Assembly: GCF_001426345.1 (NCBI RefSeq)
Contig: NZ_LMEM01000001.1
Span: forward strand, 706,264 to 770,263
Direction: 5' to 3'
Source of the DNA: Devosia sp. Root436
GTDB taxonomy: Bacteria; Pseudomonadota; Alphaproteobacteria; Rhizobiales; Devosiaceae
Length of the DNA: 64,000 bases
The first letter of the stretch is position 1; each line of letters starts with the position of its first letter. Below the pieces are notes generated by a model. The model searched no databases. It worked only from the letters and a program-made list of their open reading frames with translations, and was not told where the DNA came from. Positions 34,900 to 43,991 of the stretch are shown piece after piece. Position numbers and translations under genes: made by a program.

Positions 34900-35928
34900 G
34901 TGGTAACAATTAAGGACGTGGCGCGGCTGGCAAATGTGTCGATCGCGACCGTTTCGCGGGTGGTCAACAATTACGCGCATGTGCGGCCAGCGGTGCGCGA
35001 GGCGGTGACCAAGGCCATTGCGGAACTGGGCTATCGGCCCAATGGGCTGGCCAGTTCGTTCCGCACCCAGCAGTCCAATATCGTCGGCGTATTGCTGCGC
35101 CAGCAGCGCACACCGTTCAGCAGCGCCTTGGCCTATGCTATTGAAAACACGATGTTCGACCAGGGCTATCGTGTGCTGCTCTGCTCGACCAATGGCGATG
35201 CCGACCGCGAGGAGGCCTATCTCAACACCATGCTGGAGATGCGAGTGCAGGGCGTCATCATCCGCCCGTCGGCCGCCACGGCGCGCACCGTCAAGCAGGT
35301 CAACATGCTGCGCGACCGGGGCATTGCGGTCTCCTTCGTCGATATGAAGCCCAAGATTGCCGCGATCAGTTCGGTGGTCTGCGACAACTTTTCCGGCGGC
35401 TATCAAGGCATGCGCCACCTGATCGAGCTGGGCCACCGCCGCATTGGCGTGGTCGCCGGCAGCGTGGCGCAGAAGGGTGGCGCGGCCGATGTCGGCAGCG
35501 AGCGCGTGCGCGGTATTCGCCAGGCGGCCGAAGATCTCGCTACGGATGTGGAGATCGTCTATTCGGCCGCGTTCGATACGGCCAGCTTCGAAATCGGCCG
35601 CGAGGTCGGGGAGGCCTTGATCTCAGGAAGTCCAGGCCTCACGGCCATATTCGCCACTACCGACATGCTGGCTTTGGGCGTTATGCACGCAGCCCACGCG
35701 CGCGATCTCGACCTGCCGCGCGACCTGTCGATCCTGGGTTATGACGGTATCATGGAATCGGCGGTGACCTTTCCCACACTCTCCACCATCGCCCAGCCGA
35801 TCCACGAAATGGGGCAGATCGCCGCCACCACGCTGATCGACCACATGCGCGGCATCAGCAAGTCGCCGCGCCAGGTGGTGCTGGAAAACACCCTGATCCA
35901 GCGCGCCTCCACCGTCCCCCTGCCCTGA
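34900..35928 (+). CDS. LacI-family transcriptional regulator
   Basis: The 342-residue regulator starts with a GTG at 34900. Its N-terminal helix-turn-helix reads VTIKDVARLANVSIATVSRV and the hinge region LGYRPNGLASS. The periplasmic-binding-protein-like core follows (GVIIRP, IELGHRRIGVVAG, GYDGIMESAVTFPTLSTIAQP). It diverges from the Dpp-type importer, whose operator lies between them, so it probably represses the importer until a sugar-type ligand is present. It is followed by a HAD-fusion gene with a similar operator. Confidence 0.93.
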   Translation: MVTIKDVARLANVSIATVSRVVNNYAHVRPAVREAVTKAIAELGYRPNGLASSFRTQQSNIVGVLLRQQRTPFSSALAYAIENTMFDQGYRVLLCSTNGDADREEAYLNTMLEMRVQGVIIRPSAATARTVKQVNMLRDRGIAVSFVDMKPKIAAISSVVCDNFSGGYQGMRHLIELGHRRIGVVAGSVAQKGGAADVGSERVRGIRQAAEDLATDVEIVYSAAFDTASFEIGREVGEALISGSPGLTAIFATTDMLALGVMHAAHARDLDLPRDLSILGYDGIMESAVTFPTLSTIAQPIHEMGQIAATTLIDHMRGISKSPRQVVLENTLIQRASTVPLP

Positions 35929-36059
35929 TTTATCCCCGCAGGCACGGCAAGGGGCATGATCGGGAGAAGCCGCGGGCATGCCGGCTGTTTTCCGGCTGGA
36001 TGCCTGCGCTTTTCTTCTCGTCGTAAATTTACCTTCGGAGGCGGCTTGCGGTATGAACC

Positions 36060-36073
36060 TGAAAACGATTACA
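36060..36073. promoter_or_regulatory. Second LacI-type operator upstream of the HAD-fusion gene
   Basis: TGAAAACGATTACA is the reverse complement of TGTAATCGTTTTCA, differing at one base from the operator at 34791-34804. It lies 40 bp before the chosen ATG at 36113. It would fall within the coding sequence if an upstream ATG at 36053 were used, which argues for the later start. Confidence 0.7.
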
Positions 36074-36112
36074 AGATTGGAGACTATTATTTCAGGTGCC
36101 GAGGAAGCCTCC

Positions 36113-37357
36113 ATGCCGCAATCAACCCGACCCGCAACAAGCGCGGAAATCGACCTGGCGCGGCGCCTGGCGCCGGTCGTCCGGTTTTGCGACAACGAGC
36201 CGTTCCTGCCCTCCCGGGTTGGCGTGACGGTGCTGGACACCCCTGCCCGCTCGCCCTCGACGGGTATTCCCATCGTCTTCGAAGCCGGGGTCGCCAAGGT
36301 CATCGAATATGCCATCTGGTGGGACTGGGACATCCAGCACCTCTATGAACTCGAGCATATCTGGCTCAAGCTCGATGCTGATGACAGCGTGGTGGCGGTC
36401 GAAGCCAGCGCCCATGGCGGCAAGCTCGCCATGCAACTGCCCGGCGGCGCGCTACCGCTGGAAGAAGGGCGGGTGACGCTGGTATCGACGCCGGGCAAGC
36501 ATGCCTTCACGGCCACAGCCGACGCGCAGGCACAGGACGCCGAGCTCACCGTGGTTTCCTGCCAGGAACTGGCGGGACGCGCCGGCATTCTCATCAACGA
36601 CATGTTCCGCGCCGCGCTGACCGAGGTGATGGCGGAGGACCATCGCGCCGTCAAACGCTACCTGCAGGCGCGAGCCTTCCTGCCCGCCTTCGATTTCGGC
36701 CAGCGTTTCGCGCTGTCCAGCATCGAATTCATGAGCTGGGAAGCCCTCGCCGCCTGGATTCCCGGTCGCGTCAAGGCCGTGCTCGCCGAAGTCCGGCAGG
36801 AGCAACCCCTGCTCAAGGCGGTGTTCCTCGACAGCGGCGACACACTGGTCAACGAGGACAGCGAAAAATTCGATGCCGACGGCTATGTGATCGAAGCAGG
36901 CCTTATTCCCGGCGCGCTGGAAATGGTGCGATCCCTGACGAAGGAAGGCTACCGGCTGGCGCTGGTCGCCGACGGGCGGGTGCGCAGCTTCGACACCGTG
37001 CTGGGCGGCCACGGCATTGCGCCGCACTTTCACGCCCAGGTGATTTCCGAGTCCGAAGGATGCTCCAAGCCGGACCCGCGCATGTTCCAGAAAGCGATGA
37101 GTTCGCTGGGCCTGACGGCGGGGGACGCGGAAACCATCGTCATGGTGGGCAACCACCTCGAACGCGATATCGGTGGCGCCAATAATCTGGGCATTATCAG
37201 CATCTGGCAGAGCTGGTCCAGGAAGCGGACCCATATTCCGGCCGACCCCATCGAAGTGCCGCGCTATACCATTCGCTCGCCGGGCGAACTGCCGGGCCTG
37301 CTGGCCGATATCGAGCGGCAGATGGCGCGGGCGAAGTCCAACCCCACACCCGGCTGA
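36113..37357 (+). CDS. HAD-superfamily hydrolase fused to an N-terminal domain of unknown role
   Basis: The ATG at 36113 follows GAGGAAG and gives 414 residues. Residues about 1-230 form a domain with VRFCDNEPFLPSRVGVTVLD and WWDWDIQHLYELEHIWLKLD; this faintly resembles Vps62/DUF946-like proteins, a low-confidence match. Residues from about 245 are a HAD phosphatase: VFLDSGDTLV (nucleophile Asp, but Gly where many HADs have the second Asp), CSKPDPRMF with the conserved Lys, and VMVGNHLERDIGGANNLG. It probably belongs to the LacI regulon and may process the imported substrate. Confidence 0.72.
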   Translation: MPQSTRPATSAEIDLARRLAPVVRFCDNEPFLPSRVGVTVLDTPARSPSTGIPIVFEAGVAKVIEYAIWWDWDIQHLYELEHIWLKLDADDSVVAVEASAHGGKLAMQLPGGALPLEEGRVTLVSTPGKHAFTATADAQAQDAELTVVSCQELAGRAGILINDMFRAALTEVMAEDHRAVKRYLQARAFLPAFDFGQRFALSSIEFMSWEALAAWIPGRVKAVLAEVRQEQPLLKAVFLDSGDTLVNEDSEKFDADGYVIEAGLIPGALEMVRSLTKEGYRLALVADGRVRSFDTVLGGHGIAPHFHAQVISESEGCSKPDPRMFQKAMSSLGLTAGDAETIVMVGNHLERDIGGANNLGIISIWQSWSRKRTHIPADPIEVPRYTIRSPGELPGLLADIERQMARAKSNPTPG

Positions 37358-37401
37358 GCCGCTTTCCCCTGCCGATCCCGGCTTGACGGCGCAGGGCATT
37401 T

Positions 37402-37416
37402 GTTCCCTTTATGTTC
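37402..37416 (+). promoter_or_regulatory. LexA (SOS) box upstream of dinB
   Basis: GTTC-CCTTTAT-GTTC matches exactly the alphaproteobacterial LexA site GTTC-N7-GTTC. It lies 23 bp before the dinB ATG, where bound repressor would block the promoter or early transcription. Confidence 0.8.
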
Positions 37417-37439
37417 TACTCAATGGAACAGGTGCAGGG

Positions 37440-38684
37440 ATGGATGCCGCGACGATCCTTCATGCCGATCTCGACGCCTTCTATGCGTCGGTCGAGCAGA
37501 TGCTCGACCCTGCCTTGCGCGGCAAGCCGATTGCCGTGGGCGGTGGCGTGGTGCTTGCCGCTTCTTACGAGGCAAAGGCGTTTGGCGTGCGCGGTGGCAT
37601 GCCCGGGCGGCGGGCGCGGGAACTCTGCCCGCAATTGCTGTTCGTCGGCGGTCATTTCAGCGAATATCAACGGCTCGGCGACGCGGCCATCGCCATTCTC
37701 GGCGACTATACGCCGCTGGTGGAGCGCATCTCGATCGACGAGGCTTTTGCCGATGTCGCGGGCACGGCGCATCTGTTCGGTGCGCCGATCGATATCGCCC
37801 AGACCATAAGGCGGCGCGTGCGGGAGGAAATCGGCCTGCCCATTTCGGTGGGCGTGGCGCGCACCAAGCACCTGGCCAAGATCGGCTCGCAAGTGGCCAA
37901 GCCCGACGGACTGGTGCTGATCGATCCGGCGCACGAGCTGGAATTCCTGCATGACCTGCCAGTCGAGCTGATGTGGGGCGTGGGGCCGGTGACCAATGCA
38001 AAACTGGCCGAGGCCGGAATCCGCACCATAGGGCAGCTGGCGGAGATGCCGGGGCAATCGCTGCAGCGGCTGATAGGCCAGGCGGCGGGGCAGAGGCTGG
38101 CGGCCCTGGCCTGGAACCGCGATCCGCGCGTGATCGAGACGCATCGCCGCGCCCGCTCGGCCGGGGCGCAATCGGCGCTGGGCCGCAAGCCATTCAGCGA
38201 GCATGTGTTTCGCCCGACGCTGCGGCTGCTGGCGGACCGCATCGGCTCGCGCCTGCGCAACAAGTCCCTGTCCGGCCGAACGATAACGGTGCGGGTGCGC
38301 TTTGCCGACCTGCGCGCGGTGACCCGCTCGATCACCCTGCCCGCGGCCGTGGCGGCAACGACCATTCTAGCCGAGGTCGCGGAAGACCTGGTGTGCGGCG
38401 TGCGGCAGGATTATCCGCGCGAAGGCACCATTTCGCTGCTGGCCATTTCGGTATCGCATCTGGCGCCGGCCGCGGGGCTGCAACTGGAATTCGGTCTCGG
38501 CCTCGCCGATGAACCGCGCCGTCCCGGCGCGAAAACCGGCGCCGCGCGCTGGCAGGCCGACCGGGCAATGGACGCGGTGCGCGGGCGCTTTGGCTGGGAG
38601 GCGATCGGCTATGGGTCGGTGGTGCTGGAAGCGCCGCGCGCAGTGCCGGACGCCTTCCGCGAACTGGCGGAGAAGGAGCTCTGA
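37440..38684 (+). CDS. dinB: DNA polymerase IV (Y-family translesion polymerase)
   Basis: The ATG at 37440 gives 414 residues with Y-family motifs: ILHADLDAFYASVEQ with metal-binding Asp10, YEAKAFGVRGGMPGR, SIDEAFADV with Asp100 and Glu101, and SVGVARTKHLAKIGSQVAKP. Helix-hairpin-helix LMWGVGPVTNAKLAEAGI and the little-finger domain (RTITVRVRFADLR) follow. A long upstream extension of the frame overlaps the HAD gene and is rejected. It bypasses DNA lesions and should be SOS-induced through the adjacent LexA box. Confidence 0.95.
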   Translation: MDAATILHADLDAFYASVEQMLDPALRGKPIAVGGGVVLAASYEAKAFGVRGGMPGRRARELCPQLLFVGGHFSEYQRLGDAAIAILGDYTPLVERISIDEAFADVAGTAHLFGAPIDIAQTIRRRVREEIGLPISVGVARTKHLAKIGSQVAKPDGLVLIDPAHELEFLHDLPVELMWGVGPVTNAKLAEAGIRTIGQLAEMPGQSLQRLIGQAAGQRLAALAWNRDPRVIETHRRARSAGAQSALGRKPFSEHVFRPTLRLLADRIGSRLRNKSLSGRTITVRVRFADLRAVTRSITLPAAVAATTILAEVAEDLVCGVRQDYPREGTISLLAISVSHLAPAAGLQLEFGLGLADEPRRPGAKTGAARWQADRAMDAVRGRFGWEAIGYGSVVLEAPRAVPDAFRELAEKEL

Positions 38685-38901
38685 ACATCGGGGAAAATGC
38701 AATCCAAATGCAGACCAGTGTAGTACCACTCTCGACATCGGCCATGGATCGCTTAAGCTCGATATCAGACAGCCCCGACCGCGGCGGGCATCTGGGATAC
38801 GTGCTGCTGCCGCATGCAGAAAACGGGGAGAAGTCTGGCGGCTCAGGGTCATCGAAGTGCGGCCTGGCGCCCGAAAAACAGGCACTTCCAAGGGGAAGAG
38901 A

Positions 38902-40416
38902 ATGCAGATGAAATTCACCCGAACCGTTCTTGCCGGCATGGCGGCGATGCTGCTTTCAACGGCGCTGGCGCTGCCGGCGCAGGCCGCCGAGCTGCGCATG
39001 GCATGGTCGCAGGATGCCACCGGTCTCGACCCGCATACGCAGACCGCGTTTTCCTCGCTGCGCCTGCTGGAACTCATCTATGAGCCGCTGGTGCGGCTCG
39101 ACGCCAAGCTCGATGTCGTACCGGCTGTGGCCGAATCCTGGAGCTTTTCCGACGACGGCCTGACGCTGACCTTCAAGATCGACGCCAATGCCAAGTTCAG
39201 CGATGGCGCGGCGGTCACCTCGGAAGACGTCAAGGCCTCGTTCGAACGCCTGCTCGACGAAGCGACCGCGGCCGCGGCGCGGTCCAACTTCCTGTCGATT
39301 TCCGCGATCGAGGCCCCCGATCCGGCCACGGTGGTTTTCACCCTGTCGCAGCCGGATGCGCCGATCCTGGTGGCCATGGCCACCATCAATGCCGCCGTCG
39401 TGCCGGCCAAGGCCATTGCCGATGGCTCCATCGCCACGGCGACGCTGGGCTCAGGCCCCTTCGTGCTGGACCAGTGGGATCCCAATGCAAAGGAAGTGCT
39501 GAGCGTCAACCCGAACTGGGCCGGTGGCGATATCGCCTATGACGGCATCACCATTTCGGTGCTGCCGGACGAAACGGCCATCCTGGCTTCGCTGCGCGCC
39601 GGCCAGACCGATTTTGCCCTGCTCAACGATCCGCTGGTGGCGACACTGGTGCCCAATGAGCCCAATCTGCAGCTCAACGCGGTTCCGGGCCTCGCCTATA
39701 ACGTGCTGCAGCTCAATCCGTCGCGGGCGCCGATGGACAATCTCAAGCTGCGCCAGGCCATATCCTGCGCGGTGGACCGCCAGGACATTCTCGATACCGC
39801 GCTGGTGGGCGAAGGCAAGGTGACGGGGCCGCTGACCATGCCCGCCTATGCCAGCGACCCCTCGACGCTGTTCTGCTATGAGCAGGACCTCGAAAAGGCC
39901 AAGGCGCTGATGGCGGAATCCGGCGTGGACGGCTTTACCGCCAAGGTCATCGCCGCAACGGGCGAACCGCCGGTTGCCTCGGCCGAGGCGCAGGTGCTGC
40001 AGAGCCAGTTGGCCGAAATCGGTATCACGCTCGAAATCGAGCTGATGGAGCTCAACGTCTATGTCGACCGCTGGCTGGCCGGCGACTTCGACATGGCCGT
40101 GGCCCTCAATGGCGGCCGGCCCGACCCCTATCCGATGTATAACCGCTACTTCACCAAGGAGGGCAACCTGGTCAAGGTATCGAACTTCACCGATGACGAG
40201 ATCGACAGCCTGCTGCAGCAGGGCCGGGTCGAAACCGACATCGCCAAGCGCAAGGAAATCTTCCAGAAGTTCGAGGCCCGGCTGGCCGAGCTTTCGCCCT
40301 GGATATGGCTCTCCACGTCGAACCTCTACACGGCGCAGCTCAAGACCGTGTCCGGCTTCGAATCGTCGGCCACCGGCACGCTTTTCGGCGTAACCAAGAT
40401 CACGCTGGCCCAATAA
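38902..40416 (+). CDS. Family-5 ABC substrate-binding protein of the anmK operon
   Basis: The ATG at 38902 follows AGGGGAAGAG and opens a signal peptide (MQMKFTRTVLAGMAAMLLST, cleavage near AQAA). The 504-residue precursor has the SBP_bac_5 pattern: WSQDATGLDPHTQTAFSS, IYEPLVRLD, AVAESWSFSDDGLTLTFKI and NLKLRQAISCAVDRQDI. It heads a six-gene operon with two permeases, a fused ATPase, a serine hydrolase and AnmK, so the ligand is plausibly an anhydromuropeptide or another peptidoglycan fragment. That assignment is contextual. The 217-bp upstream gap has no recognised gene. Confidence 0.9.
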   Translation: MQMKFTRTVLAGMAAMLLSTALALPAQAAELRMAWSQDATGLDPHTQTAFSSLRLLELIYEPLVRLDAKLDVVPAVAESWSFSDDGLTLTFKIDANAKFSDGAAVTSEDVKASFERLLDEATAAAARSNFLSISAIEAPDPATVVFTLSQPDAPILVAMATINAAVVPAKAIADGSIATATLGSGPFVLDQWDPNAKEVLSVNPNWAGGDIAYDGITISVLPDETAILASLRAGQTDFALLNDPLVATLVPNEPNLQLNAVPGLAYNVLQLNPSRAPMDNLKLRQAISCAVDRQDILDTALVGEGKVTGPLTMPAYASDPSTLFCYEQDLEKAKALMAESGVDGFTAKVIAATGEPPVASAEAQVLQSQLAEIGITLEIELMELNVYVDRWLAGDFDMAVALNGGRPDPYPMYNRYFTKEGNLVKVSNFTDDEIDSLLQQGRVETDIAKRKEIFQKFEARLAELSPWIWLSTSNLYTAQLKTVSGFESSATGTLFGVTKITLAQ

Positions 40417-40423
40417 GCCAATC

Positions 40424-40443
40424 GGGCGGGCCACGGCCCGCCC
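40424..40443 (+). terminator. Hairpin between binding-protein and permease genes
   Basis: GGGCGGGCC and GGCCCGCCC form a perfect 9-bp inverted repeat 7 bp after the binding-protein stop. There is no T-run. Hairpins in this position often stabilise the upstream transcript and let the binding protein be made in excess. Confidence 0.55.
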
Positions 40444-40465
40444 ACCCACAAATCGGGCGGGATTC

Positions 40466-41425
40466 ATGAACTACCTGGCGCGGCGGCTGCTGACTTTCCC
40501 GCTGATCCTGCTCGGCGTTTCGCTGCTGGTGTTTTTCTCGATCAGGATGATCCCTGGCGACGCAATCACCGCCATGCTCGGCACCGAGGCGGGATTGCTT
40601 ACGCCGGTGCAGCGGCAAGCGCTTGCGGCCTATTTCGGCATCGACCAGCCGGTCGTGGTGCAATATGGCCGCTGGCTCGCCGGGCTGCTGCAGGGGGACC
40701 TGGGCATTTCGGTCACCTATGGCAAGCCGGTGCTCACGGTCATCCTCGAACGCTTCCCGCTGACGCTGGAACTGGCGCTGCTCGCCATGGTCATCGCGCT
40801 GGGTATCGGCGTTCCCGCCGGCGTGCTGGCGGCAACCAACAATGAGCGGTCGACCGACGTCGTGGTGCGCATCCTGGCCATGCTGGGCCAATCGACGCCG
40901 GGCTTCGTGGTCGGGCTCGTCATCATCTACGTGCTGTCGGTCTATTTCGGCTTCGTCCCGGCCATGGGCAGTTTTACCCCGCTCTGGACCGATCCGCTGG
41001 CCAATCTCGGCCAGTTGATCTTTCCCGCGGTGACGCTGGGCTTTGCCTTTGCCGCCTCGGTGACCCGCATTTCGCGCTCGGCCATGCTCGACGTGCTGAG
41101 CGACGACTATATCCGCACCGCGCGGGCCAAGGGTGTGCCGGGGCGCAGCGTGGTGTGGCATCACGCGCTGCCCAATGCGCTTATCCCCGTGGTGACGCTG
41201 AGCGGGGTCGAATTCGGCTATCTGCTGGGTGGGGCCGTCATCGTCGAGCAGATTTTCGCGCTGCCGGGGCTGGGGCGGCTGACGCTCGATGCCATCGGGC
41301 AGCGCGACTATGCGCTGGTGCAGGGCTGCGTGCTGTTCGTCGCCTTCAATTTCCTCATCGTCAACCTGCTGGTCGACCTGGCCTATGCCGCGCTCGACCC
41401 GCGCATCCGGCTGGGTGCGCGCTGA
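40466..41425 (+). CDS. Dpp-type ABC permease (DppB-like)
   Basis: The 319-residue permease begins MNYLARRLLTFPLILLGVSL and shows DppB features: FFSIRMIPGDAITAMLG, YFGIDQPVVVQYGRWLAGLL, GDLGISVTYGKPV, the coupling motif DDYIRTARAKGVPGR, and PGLGRLTLDAIGQRDYALVQG. About six transmembrane helices are present. The stop overlaps the next start (TGATG). Confidence 0.94.
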   Translation: MNYLARRLLTFPLILLGVSLLVFFSIRMIPGDAITAMLGTEAGLLTPVQRQALAAYFGIDQPVVVQYGRWLAGLLQGDLGISVTYGKPVLTVILERFPLTLELALLAMVIALGIGVPAGVLAATNNERSTDVVVRILAMLGQSTPGFVVGLVIIYVLSVYFGFVPAMGSFTPLWTDPLANLGQLIFPAVTLGFAFAASVTRISRSAMLDVLSDDYIRTARAKGVPGRSVVWHHALPNALIPVVTLSGVEFGYLLGGAVIVEQIFALPGLGRLTLDAIGQRDYALVQGCVLFVAFNFLIVNLLVDLAYAALDPRIRLGAR

Positions 41426-42264
41426 TGCGGATCGTCAGGGACATCGCCGCTCATCCGACCGGCCGGGTGGGTGCTGCCATCATCCTGCTCTATCTGCTGC
41501 TGGCGCTGTGCGGCGCGCTCGGCCTGACGCCGCATGACCCGCTCCAGCAATTCCGCATCGACCGGCTGCAGGCGCCCAGCGCGACCTACTGGATGGGTAC
41601 CGACCTGTTCGGCCGCGACACCGCGAGCCGGCTGATGATCGGCATCGGCCATTCCTTCATCATCGCTTTCGCTTCAGTGGGGCTGGCAACGCTGTTCGGG
41701 ACACTGATCGGGCTGCTGGCCGGGTGGTGGGGCGGGCTGGCCGACGGACTGTTCATGCGTGCCATGGACGTATTGCTGGCCTTTCCGGCGATCCTGCTGG
41801 CGCTGCTCATTATCGCCGTTACCGGCCCCGGCACCTTCACCAGCATCGCGGCCATCGCCATCGTCTATACGCCGATTTTCGCGCGGGTGGTGCGCGGGCC
41901 GACGCTGTCACTCAAGCGGCGCGACTTTGTCGACGCGGCGCGGACCTTCGGCAGTTCGCAGCGCTATATTCTCAGCCGCCACCTGCTGCTCAACCTGGTG
42001 GCGCCGCTGACCGTGCAGGTGACGCTGGCGCTGGCCTGGGCGCTGCTGACCGAGGCCGGGCTGAGCTTTCTGGGGCTGGGCACGCAGCCCCCGGCCCCGT
42101 CGCTGGGGCTGATGATGAGCGAGGCGCGCAACCTCATGCAGCAGGCGCCGTGGCTGCTGGTGTTTCCGGGGCTCACCATCATGCTCGGCATCCTGGGCTT
42201 TAACCTCTGCGGCGATGCCCTGCGCGATATTCTCGACCCGCGAACCCAGCGGAGGACGGCATGA
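41425..42264 (+). CDS. Dpp-type ABC permease (DppC-like)
   Basis: The ATG at 41425 overlaps the previous stop and gives 279 residues; a longer upstream frame is an overlap artefact. The DppC motifs are [16 protein letters not shown], the coupling loop [20 protein letters not shown] and [21 protein letters not shown]. The next gene starts within its stop codon (ATGA). Confidence 0.94.
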   Translation: MRIVRDIAAHPTGRVGAAIILLYLLLALCGALGLTPHDPLQQFRIDRLQAPSATYWMGTDLFGRDTASRLMIGIGHSFIIAFASVGLATLFGTLIGLLAGWWGGLADGLFMRAMDVLLAFPAILLALLIIAVTGPGTFTSIAAIAIVYTPIFARVVRGPTLSLKRRDFVDAARTFGSSQRYILSRHLLLNLVAPLTVQVTLALAWALLTEAGLSFLGLGTQPPAPSLGLMMSEARNLMQQAPWLLVFPGLTIMLGILGFNLCGDALRDILDPRTQRRTA

Positions 42265-43991
42265 GCCCGCTGCTGTCGGTGCGCGACCTGACGGTCGCCT
42301 TTGGCAAGGATGCCAGTGAGCCGGTGGTCAGGGGCGTGAGCTTTGAGCTCAATCCCGGCGAAACGCTGGCCATCGTGGGCGAGAGCGGGTCCGGAAAGTC
42401 GGTCACAGCGCTGTCGATCAACCGGCTGGTGGATTTCGGCGGGGGTCGCATCGTGGGTGGGTCCATGCGCCTGACCCGGCCGGACGGGGCAGTACTCGAG
42501 CTGTCGCAGGCCGAGGAGAGGACGCTGGTGGACATACGCGGCAGGGAGATCGGCATGATCTTTCAGGAGCCGATGACCTCGCTCAATCCGGTCCATACGG
42601 TAGGGGCGCAGATCGAGGAGGCGTTCCGGCTGCATCGGGGGCTGGTGGGCCAGGCGGCCCGGCAGGCGGCAAGGGAGGCGCTGGACCGGGTGCGGATTGC
42701 GGATGCGGAGCAGCGCCTGCGCTATTATCCGCACCAGCTTTCGGGCGGCATGCGGCAGCGCGTGATGATCGCCATGGCGCTGGCGGGCAATCCGCGCCTG
42801 CTGATCGCGGACGAGCCGACGACGGCGCTCGACGTGACGGTGCAGGCGCAGATCATGGCGCTGCTGGCCGAACTCCGGGCCGAAACCGGCATGGCGATGA
42901 TCTTCATCACCCACGATATCGGCCTTGTCGCCGGCATAGCCGATCACGTGCTGGTGATGCAGAACGGGGTGGCGGTGGAACAGGGCCGGCTCGATGCCGT
43001 TCTCGACGCGCCGCAGCATGACTATACGCAACACCTGCTGAATGCGGTGCCCCATTTCAGCGGCGGCCGGGCCGTGCGCGCTGATGGCGCACGAGCCGAA
43101 GGCGGCGAGCGGCCGATGGTGGCGGTCAAGGATCTCGTGGTCCGGTTTCCGGTGGGCCGGGGGCTGTTTGCCCGTAATGCCGGGGCGGTTCATGCCGTCG
43201 AAGGCGTGGACTTTGACCTCGTGCAGGGCGAGACGCTGGCCATCGTGGGAGAAAGCGGGTCGGGCAAATCCACCACTGCACGGGCCATTCTCGGGCTGGT
43301 CGAGGCCACGCGCGGCACCGTGGACGCCGCCAGCGGACAGGGCGGGCGACCAATACAGATGGTGTTCCAGGACCCGTTTGCCTCGCTCAATCCGCGGCTC
43401 GATGTGGAGAGCCTGCTGGCCGAACCGGCGATAGCGGCGGGGCGGCGTATTGATGCGGCGTTGCGGGAGCGCATGGGCTTCCTGCTGGAAAAGGTGGGCC
43501 TGCCGGCCAATTGCCTGGTGCGCTACCCGCATCAGTTTTCGGGCGGACAGCGGCAGCGGCTCTGCATCGCGCGGGCGCTGATGCTCAACCCCGACGTGGT
43601 GGTGCTGGACGAGGCGGTGTCGGCGCTCGATGTTTCGGTGCAGGCCAAGGTGCTCGACCTGCTGATCGATCTGCAGCGTGAGTTCGGGCTCGCCTATTTG
43701 TTCATTTCGCATGACATGGCGGTGGTCGAGCGCATCGCGCACCGCGTGGCGGTGATGTATGCCGGCCAGATTGTGGAAATCGGCGGTGCCGGCGCGGTGC
43801 TGTCGCGGCCGCGGCACAGCTATACGAGGCGCCTCATTGCCGCCGTGCCGGGCATGGACCGCCGCCGCCAGCGCTATGATGTCGATACGACCCCGGTCCC
43901 CTCGCTGGTCCGGCCCAGGGGCTACGAGCCGCCGCAGGCCGACTGGATCGAGGCCGGGCCCGATCATCTTGTTCGCATGGAGACAGCATGA
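42261..43991 (+). CDS. Fused double ABC ATPase of the anmK operon importer
   Basis: The 576-residue protein contains two ATPase domains. The first has [27 protein letters not shown] and [13 protein letters not shown]. The second begins near 290 with [28 protein letters not shown] and [13 protein letters not shown]. Both carry the THD or SHD switch region. It energises the two preceding permeases. Its stop overlaps the serine-hydrolase ATG. Confidence 0.94.
   Translation: MSPLLSVRDLTVAFGKDASEPVVRGVSFELNPGETLAIVGESGSGKSVTALSINRLVDFGGGRIVGGSMRLTRPDGAVLELSQAEERTLVDIRGREIGMIFQEPMTSLNPVHTVGAQIEEAFRLHRGLVGQAARQAAREALDRVRIADAEQRLRYYPHQLSGGMRQRVMIAMALAGNPRLLIADEPTTALDVTVQAQIMALLAELRAETGMAMIFITHDIGLVAGIADHVLVMQNGVAVEQGRLDAVLDAPQHDYTQHLLNAVPHFSGGRAVRADGARAEGGERPMVAVKDLVVRFPVGRGLFARNAGAVHAVEGVDFDLVQGETLAIVGESGSGKSTTARAILGLVEATRGTVDAASGQGGRPIQMVFQDPFASLNPRLDVESLLAEPAIAAGRRIDAALRERMGFLLEKVGLPANCLVRYPHQFSGGQRQRLCIARALMLNPDVVVLDEAVSALDVSVQAKVLDLLIDLQREFGLAYLFISHDMAVVERIAHRVAVMYAGQIVEIGGAGAVLSRPRHSYTRRLIAAVPGMDRRRQRYDVDTTPVPSLVRPRGYEPPQADWIEAGPDHLVRMETA

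Noticed and set aside
35978..36112. Longer N-terminus for the HAD-fusion protein
   Set aside because: The upstream starts lack a ribosome site and would place the LacI-type operator inside the coding region.
37413..37429. GTTC-N9-GAAC inverted pair at dinB as a LexA palindrome
   Set aside because: Alphaproteobacterial LexA uses direct GTTC-N7-GTTC, which is present at 37402-37416; the inverted pair has the wrong spacing and is probably chance.
38708..38911. 67-residue frame upstream of the anmK operon
   Set aside because: It overlaps the start of the binding-protein gene and has low-complexity composition and no Shine-Dalgarno.
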